Source: Selaginella moellendorffii (lineage: Eukaryota > Streptophyta > Lycopodiopsida > Selaginellales > Selaginellaceae). From it: 64,000 bases of DNA. Shown here one piece after another: positions 22,908 to 34,576 of this stretch; the stretch's first letter is position 1, and every line of letters starts with the position of its first letter. The notes beneath the pieces were generated by a model. The model saw only the letters and a program-made list of their open reading frames with translations. It was not told the DNA's origin and ran no database searches. The position numbers were made by a program, and so were the translations under genes. The stretch covers positions 3,937,674-4,001,673 of the forward strand of contig NW_003314266.1 of the NCBI RefSeq assembly GCF_000143415.4, in the 5' to 3' direction.

Positions 22908-22976
22908 GGAGATGGGTGTCGATCCTCCTACCTGTCGATTGCAAATCAACCACTCCACCGTTTGGGCTACATGCCC
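22908..22976 (-). other. tRNA-derived sequence (degenerate)
   Basis: On the minus strand TAGCCCAAACGG matches the pol III A-box consensus. GGATCGACACC, about 43 nt downstream, matches the B-box with one change. Between them GTTGA-TTTGCAA-TCGAC forms a 5-bp anticodon stem with a 7-nt loop (anticodon TGC, alanine). Acceptor and T stems do not pair well, so this is a tRNA pseudogene or the head of a SINE rather than a working tRNA. Confidence 0.4.
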
Positions 22977-25069
22977 TAATGATGAAATTTATGTTTAAAA
23001 ACGGCTTTGTTTGTATGTAAGTAGGATTTAATCAAAGATATTGAGAAAAAATCAAGCTTAGTGCCACAAGGATTTAAGATGCATTCCTTATGTTGGGATT
23101 CAGAGATCAAGCTTTGTTTAAACTCAATCAATCAATTGTGTACTTTCAGAAAGTACGGCATTGTAAGTTGCACAAGTAAGACAACTTCCAGATCTCCAAT
23201 ATGAGATGAGTATGTAGAACTTAAAAAGTGTTAGCAGTTATAGGTAGGCTATTTTAAGTATTTTTGGTGGCTATCGATATCCTTTATACCAAACTATGTA
23301 AGGTTTGAATAGATGAAATATATGGAGATGGATTAATAATATTCTAGTTCAACTATTATATATACTTATAAACATTATAAAAAACCCAAATTAAAAAAAG
23401 GCAAATTAATATAAAAATAAGATAATAGCATGGTCATAAAATAAATATTAGATGAACCACATTTAGAACAAGTAAATTATAATACCTTAAAATTTTAATA
23501 TTATAAAATATTAAGGAATATACTCTATATATTGGAGAACCAAACACTACTCTTATACTTTTAAAATATAATTTTATAAAAAAAATTATAGTAGCTATTT
23601 TTGAAGATATTTAGAAAGAAGAAATTTAAAACATTATACAAATAAATATAGAGTTTTCAATATTTTTATCAATAATGTTCATCATTATGATATATATTGT
23701 GTTTATTTTATTAATTAATTTATTTCTACACCATTAAGCATAAATGTTGAATGGGGATAAATAATATAATTACCCAAGACAAGATGGCAACAATTATTTT
23801 AATCATTAATTTCAAGATTTTATCAAGAGTATTGACTTAATAAATAATATAAAATATCTAAATAACTATAAAAATATATAAAAAATTAATCTTGGTAGAA
23901 TAGTTATAATTGTAAAATTTACATGTATGATTTAATTAGAAGGACAAATATCAAATCAATAATTCAGCTTTTTTTTTACTTAGCTTTTGCTAAAAAATGT
24001 AAAAGGGGCTATAAAACAATTGGAAATAAAACAAAATCCAACCAAAACCAGGATTTGAAAATTTACTTAATTTATTTCATTTAAGCATGTTTTAATATAT
24101 TTAATTTTATATCTACAATATATTTTTAAAAATTCATTTTTTAGTAGGTGATCACTTGGATTAGGACTGCATATAAAATATATTTCTTTATTTTCTATAA
24201 CAAAAACTCAAATATATAAATATAAGGATAACTATAATTACTAATATTGAATGCTAGATTTAAAAATATAAATAAATTTGCTGTCACTAAATAGGAAAAA
24301 TATATTACTAATATAAAATAATTGCAAAGCTTTTATATATTTCCAATTTTGACAAAAGCGTATGTTTATCCTTGCGGAATGCTACTTGGAATTTCATATG
24401 ATTACTATCCTAATCCTCAAAATCTTTTTTTGGATCATCATTGAAATGGTGCACATCCAAACCTGAGTGCAAATTCTTTTCCTCACCCTCCTCAAAGTTC
24501 GTTCCCTGCTCTTGATCTTTTGGCAAAATAATTTATATTCTCAAAATTACATGATTTTGATATAACATCTACTGAAAGTTTAAAACATTTACTTTTAGTG
24601 GTAAAAAATAAGTTCCAGAACTTAGGGAAAATATTTTATTCAAAGAGTGTTCTTTGGCAAAAAAATAATCCACATCTAAACTTTTTAACTTTAAAATTTT
24701 TTTTCATCTAATTAGAGTAGTGAAATAAAAATTAACTTATTTCATAAAGCCAAATTCATAAGATCGTTATGATTGATTCTAACTAGCTATAGAAAAATAA
24801 CTCTATGTTAAATGTCAATAGTGGTAAACATTATTAATAATTTTAACAAACAATTTTAATAATTATGAATATTAATAATAACACCTAATTGAGTAAAACC
24901 TACTTTGCATGAGAAATTAAAGAAACAATATCTTCATGATGTTGTCAATGATCTATTGAATAGATTTCGACCATTTCCATTTAGCATCAAATTCTCTTTC
25001 TGCAATGAATAATTTATCCTAAAAGGTCACTTTAATACTAATAAATGTTTAAAAATATAATTGTGAACT

Positions 25070-25210
25070 ATATATAAATATTTATTTTATGACCACACTA
25101 TTATATATATTTATATATACTAACAAAAATTATAAAAAAACTGATTTGAGAAAAAATATATAAATAAAATAATAGTGTGGTCATAAAATAAATATTAAAT
25201 AAACAACCTT
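25070..25210. repeat. Inverted repeat in AT-rich DNA
   Basis: ATTTATTTTATGACCACACT near 25080 is repeated in reverse complement near 25173-25195 (AGTGTGGTCATAAAATAAAT). The arms are about 30 bp, separated by about 65 bp. It sits at the start of repeat copy 2 and may be the terminal hairpin of that element. Confidence 0.6.
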
Positions 25211-25601
25211 TAGAAAAAGTAAATTATAATATCTTAATTATTTAATGTTATATAATATTAATGTTTATATTCTATATATTTAAGGAAAACTTAGTAGTCT
25301 ATATCACTAAACATAACTTTTAAATTTTTTAAATATTGTTTTGTAAAAATTTATTTATAACTACTTTTGAAGATATTTATAAAGAAGTGATCTAAAACAT
25401 TATACAAATAAATATAGAGTTTTCAATATTTTTATCCATAATATTCATCATTGTGTTATATATTCTTTTTATCTTATTAAATAATTTATTCTTACACCAT
25501 TAAGCATAAATGTTGGATGGGGATAAATAATATATTTACTCAAAAAAAGATCGCAACAATTATTTTAATCATCAATTTCAATCATTTAACAAAAGTACTG
25601 A

Positions 25602-25777
25602 TGTGAGTGCTTGGAATATGAAAATGGAATACAGAAAATATGCATATTAATTAGCCCAAAAACCTTAGCTTATATACAGAAGTGAGTGGTCCGGATTGAA
25701 ACCAATCAGACGGCTACCAAAATCCCACTACACTAATATTAGTATATGGCATTGTAGCCATACACTTAACCCTCACA
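25602..25777 (-). repeat. 3' LTR of the gypsy element
   Basis: On the plus strand it begins TGTGAGTGC and ends CCCTCACA, giving the TG...CA termini and short inverted repeats of an LTR. On the element strand it is preceded by a purine tract. No 5' partner LTR is left in the window, so age cannot be estimated from LTR divergence. Confidence 0.65.
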
Positions 25778-25969
25778 TCATCCCCTCCTCTCAGAATAAT
25801 GGAAGACCATCAGGGTTCTCTTATAAACGAGCCGAGATCTGGAGGAACGTCAAGAAAAGGAATCAACGGATCTGTAGGTGGTATTAACTGTTCTTGATCC
25901 CTTTATATAAAGTGTTTCAACTGCTGGCACATGCACAATCTTTGGAGGATCGGCCTACTGGACGTCATG

Positions 25970-27939
25970 CTAAACCTCATAAATTTGTGGTCCAACTTGC
26001 CACAACACCTGATACAGTCCTTTCCACTGCGCAAGGAGCCCCTTAAATAAACTATGTACCATAGGATGGGGAAAACGGACTAACACCAAATCATCCACTT
26101 TGTACTCCACAAGTGGACAATGATGGGAGTTGTACTGCCGTTGTTGTCCAACTTGTACATGGCATAAGTGTTCGGCAGACTCCACTCGGACAAGTGGAAG
26201 GATGTTCGTCAAATACTGATCCCACGATCTAGCATCTGCAGCTCGTGGCAATCGCAAAGGTAAACCCAGCTCCGTTAGTAATATTGGATCATGACCATAT
26301 AGGAGTTTTAATGGTGAAGCACCAATAGAACTCTACACCTCTATGACATATGCATATTGAAGAGACGGCAAATAACCATCTCAATCCGAATGCTGAAAGT
26401 TCACATACTTAGCAATCATCCCCTTGAATGTCCGAACGAGTTATTCCACCAAACCGTCTAATTGTGGATGATAAGCACTTGTGAAAGTGTGGCGTATCCC
26501 CAACCGAGATGTCAAAACATGAAATGCCTCAGCCATAAATGCGAGACCATTATCCGAAAGAATCCGCTCTGGACAAAAATGCTGGAACACCACTCGATTG
26601 AAGAGGAAGTATCCAACAGCAGTTGCAGAGGCGCTAGCAAGAGCACCAACTTCCACTCAACGAGTCAAGTAGTCAGAAGCAATAATAACATACTCATTGC
26701 TAGCAGTCAATCGTGAAAAAGGTCCCATATAAGATCAAATGCCACCAACTCAAACGGACGGGAAACTACAATTGGCTCCAACCATCCTTCCACAGCCCGA
26801 GGGGGAGTATTACGAGCTTAGCACCAAACGCAGCTACGCACATACCGGATAATATCACATTGCATCTCCGGCCAATAGAAAGACCTACGCAGCTTCTCAG
26901 TTACACAACGATATCCCATATGCCCACCTAGAATAGGAGAATCATGGTAGGCATGGAGAAACTGCGGAATAAAGATAGAAGGCACCACCAGCTGTAAATG
27001 ATCATCAGGATCCGTCCCCACAAAATAAAGAAAGCCGTCTTCAAGGCGATATTGAGAATGTAAATGTTGGAAAGGCAAGTCATCAGCAAGTGATGCAGGA
27101 TTCTCAAACCCATCTCGAAGCCTTCGAATCCATGGCTCAATCTTTTGAGCCTTGCGAACCTCATCAAGAGAAGGTAGATCTTGCTTTACACCTTGTGGAC
27201 ACTGAATGTCTAGTATAGCAACCGTCGACGACACAAAATCCTCGTCTAGAAAATCCATAAAGGCTGGAACAACAGGCTTGTCAGAAACATGAGAAGAGAA
27301 TGAAGAAGGAAGAGGAGCTTGAGAAAGGGCATCAGCATCAGCCATAAAACTCCTTGGGCGATGAACAACATCAAAATCATATATCTGCAGCTTCAAAGCC
27401 CATTGATCAGTATGACCAACCAGGTTCTTCTGCTTTAATAATGAAGTAACAGCAGCATGATCACTTTCAAGTAACGTCCAAGAACCATGTAGATATGCAT
27501 GAAGTTTCTCAAAACCCCAAACTGTTGCTAAACACTCCTTCTCTATTGTGGAGTAGTTCATTTTCGTTGGTTGTAATGTACGGCTTATATACACAATGGG
27601 ATGGCGCTAACCAGGCACACTTGAGCTCTCTTGCATCAACACACCTCCAAGATCAATGTCAGAAGCATCCACGCGCAAAATAAAAGGTCGAGTGTAGTCA
27701 GGATAGGCTAAAACCGGAGGAGTCGTCAATATCTCTTTGAGATCCACAAACGCCCACTCACAATCTAGAGACCAGATGAAAGATGATGTTGATGACTTTA
27801 GCAACGCTTGCAATGGTGCAGTGTGATCAGAAAGATGATCCATAAAGCAACCGAGATACTGCATTGTAAGCAACCAAAGGGAACGACTTGAGAGACGATC
27901 CATGGGGTTCAAATATAGAGGGAAAGGGCCCATGAACAA
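25970..27939 (-). pseudogene. Gypsy RNase H and integrase region
   Basis: RNase H is recognisable by RPFILRVDASDIDLGGVLMQ, YSTIEKECLATVWGFEKLHA and ESDHAAVTSLLKQ. The integrase zinc finger (HDSPILGGHMGYRCVTEKLR, then CVWC) is present. The core is marked by RILSDNGLAFMAEAFHVLTS and TSAYHPQLDGLVE, and a C-terminal part by DLVLVRFPHP. Stops and frame changes occur between 26257 and 26818. No chromodomain was seen. Confidence 0.85.
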
Positions 27940-28058
27940 GAGTGCACCCCCTTTTCCAATCGGTTAAGGGTCTTGGGATATTTGGGATTAAGTGTCCTTG
28001 GGTTTGATTAGTACTGGGCTGGGTGACCTCCCGGGAAGTCCAAACTCATGAGCTTACA
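27865..28058 (+). repeat. 5' LTR of the Cassandra-like TRIM
   Basis: 194 bp. The 5S-like segment is at about 27986-28041. Compared with the 3' LTR, the A-box region has AAGTGTCC in place of AAGCGTCC. Confidence 0.93.
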
Positions 28059-28263
28059 TTTGGTATCAGAGGGGTCTCGGGTCCGACTCTGTTGGTTGGC
28101 TAGGGGAATCACACCACATGTTGATTGACATCTGGCTGGTCCAGTTTGCTCCCGCTGGGCTCGACCCAAGGGGTAGGGTGTCAAGAGAGCGGGGCTCTCG
28201 GGAGAGCTGCGGCTCTCAGCTTCCATTCACGAGGGCGTGAACTTGCAGGGAAGCGTGGTGGAT

Positions 28264-28457
28264 TGTAAGCAACCAAAGGGAACGACTTGAGAGACAATCC
28301 ATGGGGTTCAAATATAGAGGGAAAGGGCCTATGAACAAGAGTGCACCCCCTTTTCCAATCGGTTAAGGGTCTTGGGATATTTGGGATTAAGCGTCCTTGG
28401 GTTTGAATAGTACTGGGCTGGGTGACCTCCCGGGAAGTCCAAACTCATGAGCTTACA
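28264..28457 (+). repeat. 3' LTR of the Cassandra-like TRIM
   Basis: 194 bp. The 5S-like segment is at about 28385-28440 and retains AAGCGTCC, the closer match to the 5S A-box. Confidence 0.93.
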
Positions 28458-28477
28458 TGCATCTTGCCCAAAAAGCA

Positions 28478-29719
28478 CTACACATCATTCACACACTTCG
28501 GAGTAGGGAACTTTAGAACAGCCACAAGTTTGTCAGGATCAACTTGCAAACCCTCACGAGAAATATGGTACCCAAGATAAGTTGTGTCCTTGGACCCAAA
28601 CACGCACTTCGTCCGCTTCAGCTTTAAACCAATATCGCGTAACCGATCCAACACTTTACAAACATCACGAACGTGTTCCTCCCATGTCCCCTCTGAGTGG
28701 ATCAAAACATCATCAATAAAGTCAGTAGTCACATCCGGCATATCGCAAAGAACCTCGTCCATCATCAGTTGGAAAGTTGCTAGAGCATTGTTCAAACCAA
28801 ACGGCATCACCAAGAACTCGTACAAACCAAATGGTGTACAAAAAGCAGTGTTAGGAATATCTTCTTCGGCCATCAGTACTTGCCAATACCCAGAAGCAAA
28901 ATCTAGCTTGGTGAACCAACGACTTTGCCCCAGACGATCCAAAAGATCAGCAGTGTGAGGAAGAAGGTACACATCCGGGATTGTCACTTCGTTTAACGGA
29001 CGATAGTCGATGCAAAAACAAATACTCCCATTACACTTCATCACAAGATGAGGTTCACATGCCTAAGGACTCCGCGACTTCTGAATAACACCCTTCTCCA
29101 ACATCTCTTTTACATTTGTATGCAAAATCTTGATCTCCTTGGGTGACCGATGACGAATAGGAACCTTGATTGGACGAGCATCCCCAGTTGGAATCGGATG
29201 ACGTGTGGCAATCTTAGCCCCAGATGATAGGTCAAATTCAAAGAGATTAAAATACTCCTTCATGAGCCGGTCCACCGCTGCAACACAAAGATTGTCGGAG
29301 GAATCGAAAAAGGGAAGAGCAGAACAAGATGGAAATATAAGAGGAAATAATGGGGAAACAAAAGTAATGGAAGTAGAGGTAGAAGTAGAGGGACAAAGAG
29401 GTACAAAAGTGAAAGGAATGGATGAAACATAAGGAAGTATGAGACAAGGGGGAGAAGCCTCAAAGTCACACTTGGCATGATTGCACTGCAACCAATCCAT
29501 ACCAAGAATGAGGTCAAAAGTTTAACTCGGCACCACCTGCAATGACTGCAACTCAAGCTCAAGTTCGCCCACATGCACAACCAGGTCCGCCTCATCCCGT
29601 GCACATGCATGTATACGGCCATTGTTATAAAGAATGAAAACTGATTCTACCGCACGACGCAAGTGTAGACGGCAATGTGTGGCAATAAGTCGAACAATAG
29701 AAGATATATCAACCAACAC
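28478..29719 (-). pseudogene. Gypsy protease end and reverse transcriptase region
   Basis: The protease-RT linker shows the MDWLQCNHAKCDFE signature. Reverse transcriptase blocks are RFCIDYRPLN-like (CIDYRPLNEVTIPDVYLLPH), KLDFASGYWQV, PFGLNNALATFQLMMDEVL, the active site FIDDVLIHS and YLGYHISREGLQVDPDK. The active-site motif is FIDD where Y(I/V/L)DD is common. A stop at about 29062 separates the two frames. Confidence 0.85.
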
Positions 29720-30153
29720 GGAGAGAATATAATATTATATGCTAGATTTGAAAAAATAATAAATAAATTAGAAGTGCCACTAGATAGGAAAAATATATTA
29801 CTAATATAAAATAATTGTAAGATTTATATATATTTCCAATGATGATAGAAGCCTATATTTATCCTTGTAGAATCCTGCTCGGAGTTTGACATAATTACCA
29901 GTAATGAATATAGTTTGTGTATTAATTGTTGAAGCTTATAACAAATAAAAAATAATATGTATATTTAAAAAAATTGTTTAATATACATAAAATTCAGATT
30001 CTTTTCTTTGCAATAAAATTGTAATTTATATGTTTAAAATTACATGGTTTCAATATAAATATTTACTGAAAATTTAAGACATTTAGTTTTGCAACAATCT
30101 ATTGCTTACTAGAGGTTCCAAAAGAGAAGCTTATCATTATAGTCATAAAGAGG
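29720..30153. other. AT-rich repeat, right part of copy 2
   Basis: Matches 24249-24600 of the first AT-rich repeat copy; no gene. Confidence 0.5.
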
Positions 30154-31195
30154 TTGGGAGATGGCTGCACCTGTGAGATTGCAAAATCTCCACTTTATTA
30201 TTCAGGTTGCATTGAAGTAGCAAAAAACGTATTTGACAAAATGCCAGAAAGGGATCTCGTCTTATGGAGTATGCTTATTACTGCCCATGCAAAAGCCAAT
30301 AATCTAACCCAAGCTAAAAAGACCTTTGACAAGAATATTGTAGTTTCGACTTCTATTCTAGCAGCATATACCCAAAGTGGGCACCCTGAAAAGGCGAAAA
30401 CAATCTTCGAGACTATGCCAGAAAGGAATCTTGTATCGTGGACTTCACTCCTGGCAGCTTACTCACACAGGGAAAAAGTCGAATATGCCCCAAAGAAATC
30501 TAGCTTCGTGGAATTTCATGCTTGCGGCATATGCCCAAAACGCACTCGAAACCAGGAGCTCTTCGAAGCAATGCCAGAGAGAGACTTGGTCTCGTGGACG
30601 ACAATGGTGACAAGCTACACTCAAACCGAACACTTCGAAAGCGCCAAGAACGTGTTCGAATCAATGCCGGAGCGCAACTCGATGGCATGGAAGGCGATGA
30701 TCGCAGCTCACGCGAGACAGGTGGAGGAAGCCAAGTTTACGTTCCATCAAATGCCACTCCAGAGCCTGGTCTCGTGGAACACGATGATCTTCGCGTACGG
30801 TCAGTCGGGCTACTGTGACGAGGCGTACAATGCGATGCCGGAGAGAGACGCTGGATCCCCGACGACCATGTTTTCGGCCTACGCGCACAACGGACACATC
30901 GATCGCGCTGCCAAGTTATTCGATCTGTCGCCTCTTCTGGACATCATCTCTTGGAGGACGATTCTCGCGGCCTTTGCTCAAAACGGACAGTTTCCCAGTG
31001 TTGGATACGTATGACAAGCTCAAGCTCCCGACAAGACGTGCTTCGTGTCCGGAGAGCGGCAACTTATGCGAGCGTGTTGCTTGCCAACATTGCTTACATG
31101 AATTCGGACGGAGGTCTCGTCCAAAGCTTGCAGATGGCTGAGAACTTGCAGCGAGAAATATGCCTGCAAGGACCAAAAAGAATGAGGCAGCAGTA
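30154..31195 (+). pseudogene. Decayed copy of the 524-aa PPR gene
   Basis: Translations closely follow the PPR protein at 14595-16169, in the same order (KMPERDLVLWSMLITAHAKA, FETMPERNLVSWTSLLAAYS, ERDLVSWTTMVTSYTQTEHF, HNGHIDRAAKLFDLSPLLDI, ENLQREICLQGPKRMRQQ). The N-terminus is missing. One repeat is out of frame after KVEYAPKKS. A large block is deleted near 31040, so the frame closes at 31014, and the E region survives only as its last 50 codons in another frame. It is not functional as a PPR protein. Confidence 0.9.
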
Positions 31196-31220
31196 AAGGA
31201 ATGGACAGCGATTACTTACA

Positions 31221-32391
31221 TCATGACAAGTTTTGTTTCTCACAACATGCTGCTATGACTTCTTTGATGTCGGGCTCGTCGCCTGCTTCCTTGTCCTGTA
31301 TGAAAGAAAAAAAATTCAAGCAAACATAACTTCGAAAGCAAAACGACGAAACCTTGTGGATGTAGAGCAACCGATCTTTCCCGGGCCCAGCAATGACAAT
31401 TCCTCCTTGCTGCCTGCGAGCACGCGAAAGGTATCTCTCTAGAATGAAATGAGACCTTACCAGCCACCTCTCTGTACAGTATCTTTCTCGAAAGAGAGAC
31501 CCCAGTCTTGTCGATAGCCTTCTAAATGAGCTCCCATAACTCGCATAGCAGCCTTTGACGCTGTAAGTTCAGCTAACAACCACGTAGATGGATTTGCGTA
31601 CCTTGGGATTAAAGATGGTGGACGCGCCAGAGACGAATTGGAACGCGTCAAATGAAGCATGGGTTGGATCGGCATAAACTTCTGTAAAACGAGAGGTGTA
31701 TCAGACATGCGATGACTCATGTAGTTACCTCCGGGGAACTGTGTCTGGCTAGCAAATGCTTTTGCCTAAAGAAAGAGTGACTGTGATCAATCCACAAGCT
31801 CGCAATGGATCCATGGAAATACCTGGTCGACAGTGCCGGGTCCGACCAGAACAAGCGACACACCAGCAGCATCGAACACTTCCTGCAACGAAAGCATCTA
31901 TCGTAAGAGCATTAAGGAAGAATCTGTTACCTTCTTCGATGCTAGAACATCAGCCCGTTTGCGACAGAGGATACACCTGATGATCAGAGAGAAAAATAGA
32001 ATAAAAGCGACTTCTTGTCACATACCCAAAATGCCGAGCAAAGGCAACGACAGCAGTTCGATCCTTCCACAAATCAGTCAGAGCGATCACATTGCCCGAA
32101 AGATCCAAAACGCTGGCATCGGTCGAAATTCCTAGCAGGAAACAAGAAATCTTAGCTCCAAACGCTAAGAAAGAAAAGCATACCAGGCATAAGAGAATCC
32201 GCTGCTCCCGCGGCTGCTGCCAATCCGCGCCATCGCCGCTTGCATCCGAGGATCGGCCGCGCCTTCTCCCACCGAAACTCACAGATCGATCGCCGCGACG
32301 AGAATCCTCGCGCTGGATCATCTGCGCCAAGGGTTTTGGCGGAGCAAAGAAGAAGAGCATTGTGAGAATGAGAGGAAAGAACAGTCGCCAT
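31221..32391 (-). CDS. PRXL2: Plastid peroxiredoxin-like 2 (AhpC/TSA, thioredoxin-fold)
   Basis: Nine exons join in frame to 254 aa: 32184-32391, 32026-32131, 31931-31976, 31823-31882, 31729-31765, 31602-31681, 31461-31552, 31353-31413 and 31221-31295. The N-terminal 65 residues (MATVLSSHSHNALLLCSAKT) are basic and Ser/Ala-rich, consistent with a plastid transit peptide. A thioredoxin-fold domain follows, with a CxxC in FGCILCRKRADVLASKK. The PRXL2 family blocks EVYADPTHASFDAFQF and GYRQDWGLSFEKDTVQRGGW are present, and the end is GDEPDIKEVIAACCEKQNLS. The family is thought to act in redox control; the substrate is unknown. It is divergent from the PLP homeostasis gene with only 59 bp between start codons, and tail-to-tail with a dead PPR gene. 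Confidence 0.88.
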
Positions 32392-32450
32392 GAGGTTTCA
32401 ATGGCTGTAAACCTGCCACGTGTACGCTCGAGGTTTGTGGTGATTTTCCA
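32392..32450. promoter_or_regulatory. 59-bp divergent start-codon interval with G-box
   Basis: The start codons of PRXL2 (32391, minus) and the PLP homeostasis gene (32451, plus) are 59 bp apart. A palindromic CACGTG G-box lies at 32417-32422. The core promoters may overlap the coding regions, or longer upstream non-coding exons may exist. G-boxes bind bZIP/bHLH factors, often light- or stress-linked. Confidence 0.6.
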
Positions 32451-33655
<1,205 letters not shown>

Positions 33656-33973
33656 AAATGGAGGCAATACACCAAAGATCGTCAAGAACAAGCACACGAG
33701 GAAATTCGCAGTACAGAATCCATCAAAGGATCAAAGGATCGGAATTTATGGAGAGAGCAAAGCTTTTGGAGAACTTATCTTAGTCAAGATCACGAAAACT
33801 TGTCCATATCCCAAAGCGCTATAAACTTCCCCTGACACGAAAGTAACACTATTATAAACTAGATCTCCGGGAGTTTTTCCCCGGGATCTCTCTTTTTCTC
33901 CCCCTTCAACCACTGACACCACTACGTACAAGGATAAGACTTTGCTTGGCCCTGGATTGGAGCTTTATTTGTT

Positions 33974-34576
33974 CTAGCAGCGAGGATTGGGAGGCGCTCC
34001 ATGGTCGCAATTGGAAGCCGGCATCCAGTGATACTTGGTCTTGAATCCATTCCCAGCGCGCTCCATCACTGGGTCTCGCACCCACTGATCGATCGTGAAG
34101 ATCTCGCGGCTCACGCACTTGTTGCTCCCGGATTGCCTCACCGAGACGTTGAGGCCCTTGACGTACCACGAGGAGCTCGGGTACTTGCCGTTCTGGGTCA
34201 CCTCCACCTTGCAGATCCGGCCGATGCAAGCGTTGGTGGCCACGAATCGATCCACGGCATTGCGCTCGAAGTTGTTCCCGGGGCGCTGGAGCTGGAAGTT
34301 GAGGGATTGATCGGCGGAGTTGGCCGTGCCCGCGCCTTCGCGATCGCCAGTGAAAACTTCCACCATGTATGTGCATTGCCCCTGAAACAGAGACGCGAAC
34401 AATCAAGATCACAGTGGATCTCCAAAGAAATCATCAAGAAGAAAAAGAAGAAGAAGAAGCACTGGAGGAGGAAGAAAAAGAGGAAGAAGAGGAAGAAGAA
34501 GAAACAAGTTTTGGGTTCTTACATTGGTGCGCTGTGTGATCGTTGTGATCGCGATCAAGAACAACACAAGCCTCAT
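33974..34576 (-). CDS. Secreted PLAT/LH2-domain protein, copy 1
   Basis: Two exons: 34523-34576 encodes a signal peptide (MRLVLFLIAITTITQRTN) and 33974-34381 the rest, 153 aa in total. The domain shows CTYMVEVFTGDREGAG, NACIGRICKVEVTQNGKYPS, WYVKGLNVSVRQSGSNKCVS and FTIDQWVRDPVMERAGNGFK, as in small plant PLAT proteins linked to stress responses. Compared with copy 2 at 43012-43658, eight residues (DADVFLRL) are missing through an in-frame 24-bp deletion near 34330. This removes a core beta-strand of the PLAT sandwich, so folding may be impaired. Confidence 0.85.

Larger units (their letters stand above)
22790..25601. repeat. AT-rich repeat DNA with a dispersed repeat in two copies
   Basis: No genes. 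Two diverged direct copies of one AT-rich sequence occur. Copy 1 spans roughly 23250-24600. Copy 2 spans roughly 25080-25601 and resumes at about 29740-30090, on the far side of the gypsy element. Shared landmarks are TGGTCATAAAATAAATATTA (23434 and 25175), CACCATTAAGCATAAATGTT (23731 and 25496) and GGAAAAATATATTACTAATA (24294 and 29788). The gypsy element therefore inserted into copy 2. About 420 bp of copy 1 (23830-24249) has no match beside the insertion. Confidence 0.6.
27865..28457 (+). mobile_element. Complete TRIM, Cassandra-like (5S rRNA sequence in LTR)
   Basis: Two 194-bp LTRs (27865-28058 and 28264-28457) start TGTAAGC and end GCTTACA. They differ by only four substitutions in my reading and flank 205 bp of non-coding internal DNA. 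Three bases after the 5' LTR (28061-28071) is TGGTATCAGAG, the primer-binding site complementary to initiator tRNA-Met. A purine-rich tract (GGGAAGCGTGGTGGA) precedes the 3' LTR. A perfect 5-bp target duplication TGCAT flanks the element (27860-27864 and 28458-28462). Each LTR carries a segment resembling plant 5S rRNA from the A-box to the C-box (TTAAGCGTCCTTGGG, then GTACTGGGCTGGGTGACCTC and CCGGGAAGTCC), which is the defining feature of Cassandra elements. It is inserted in opposite orientation to the host gypsy element and must move in trans, since it encodes no protein. Confidence 0.93.
25602..29719 (-). mobile_element. Ty3/gypsy LTR retrotransposon, 5'-truncated and decayed
   Basis: Minus-strand pol domains follow the Ty3/gypsy order: protease end, reverse transcriptase, RNase H, integrase. 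The element ends in a polypurine tract (GAGAGGAGGGGATGA, complement of 25778-25792) and a 176-bp terminal LTR (25602-25777). Gag, the 5' LTR and most of the protease are missing. Frames are broken by stops and small indels. A separate TRIM (27865-28457) interrupts pol between reverse transcriptase and RNase H. The insertion lies inside AT-rich repeat DNA. Confidence 0.88.

Noticed and set aside
28008-28226. 72-codon ORF inside the TRIM
   Set aside because: It spans LTR and internal DNA and is not a retrotransposon protein; TRIMs are non-coding.
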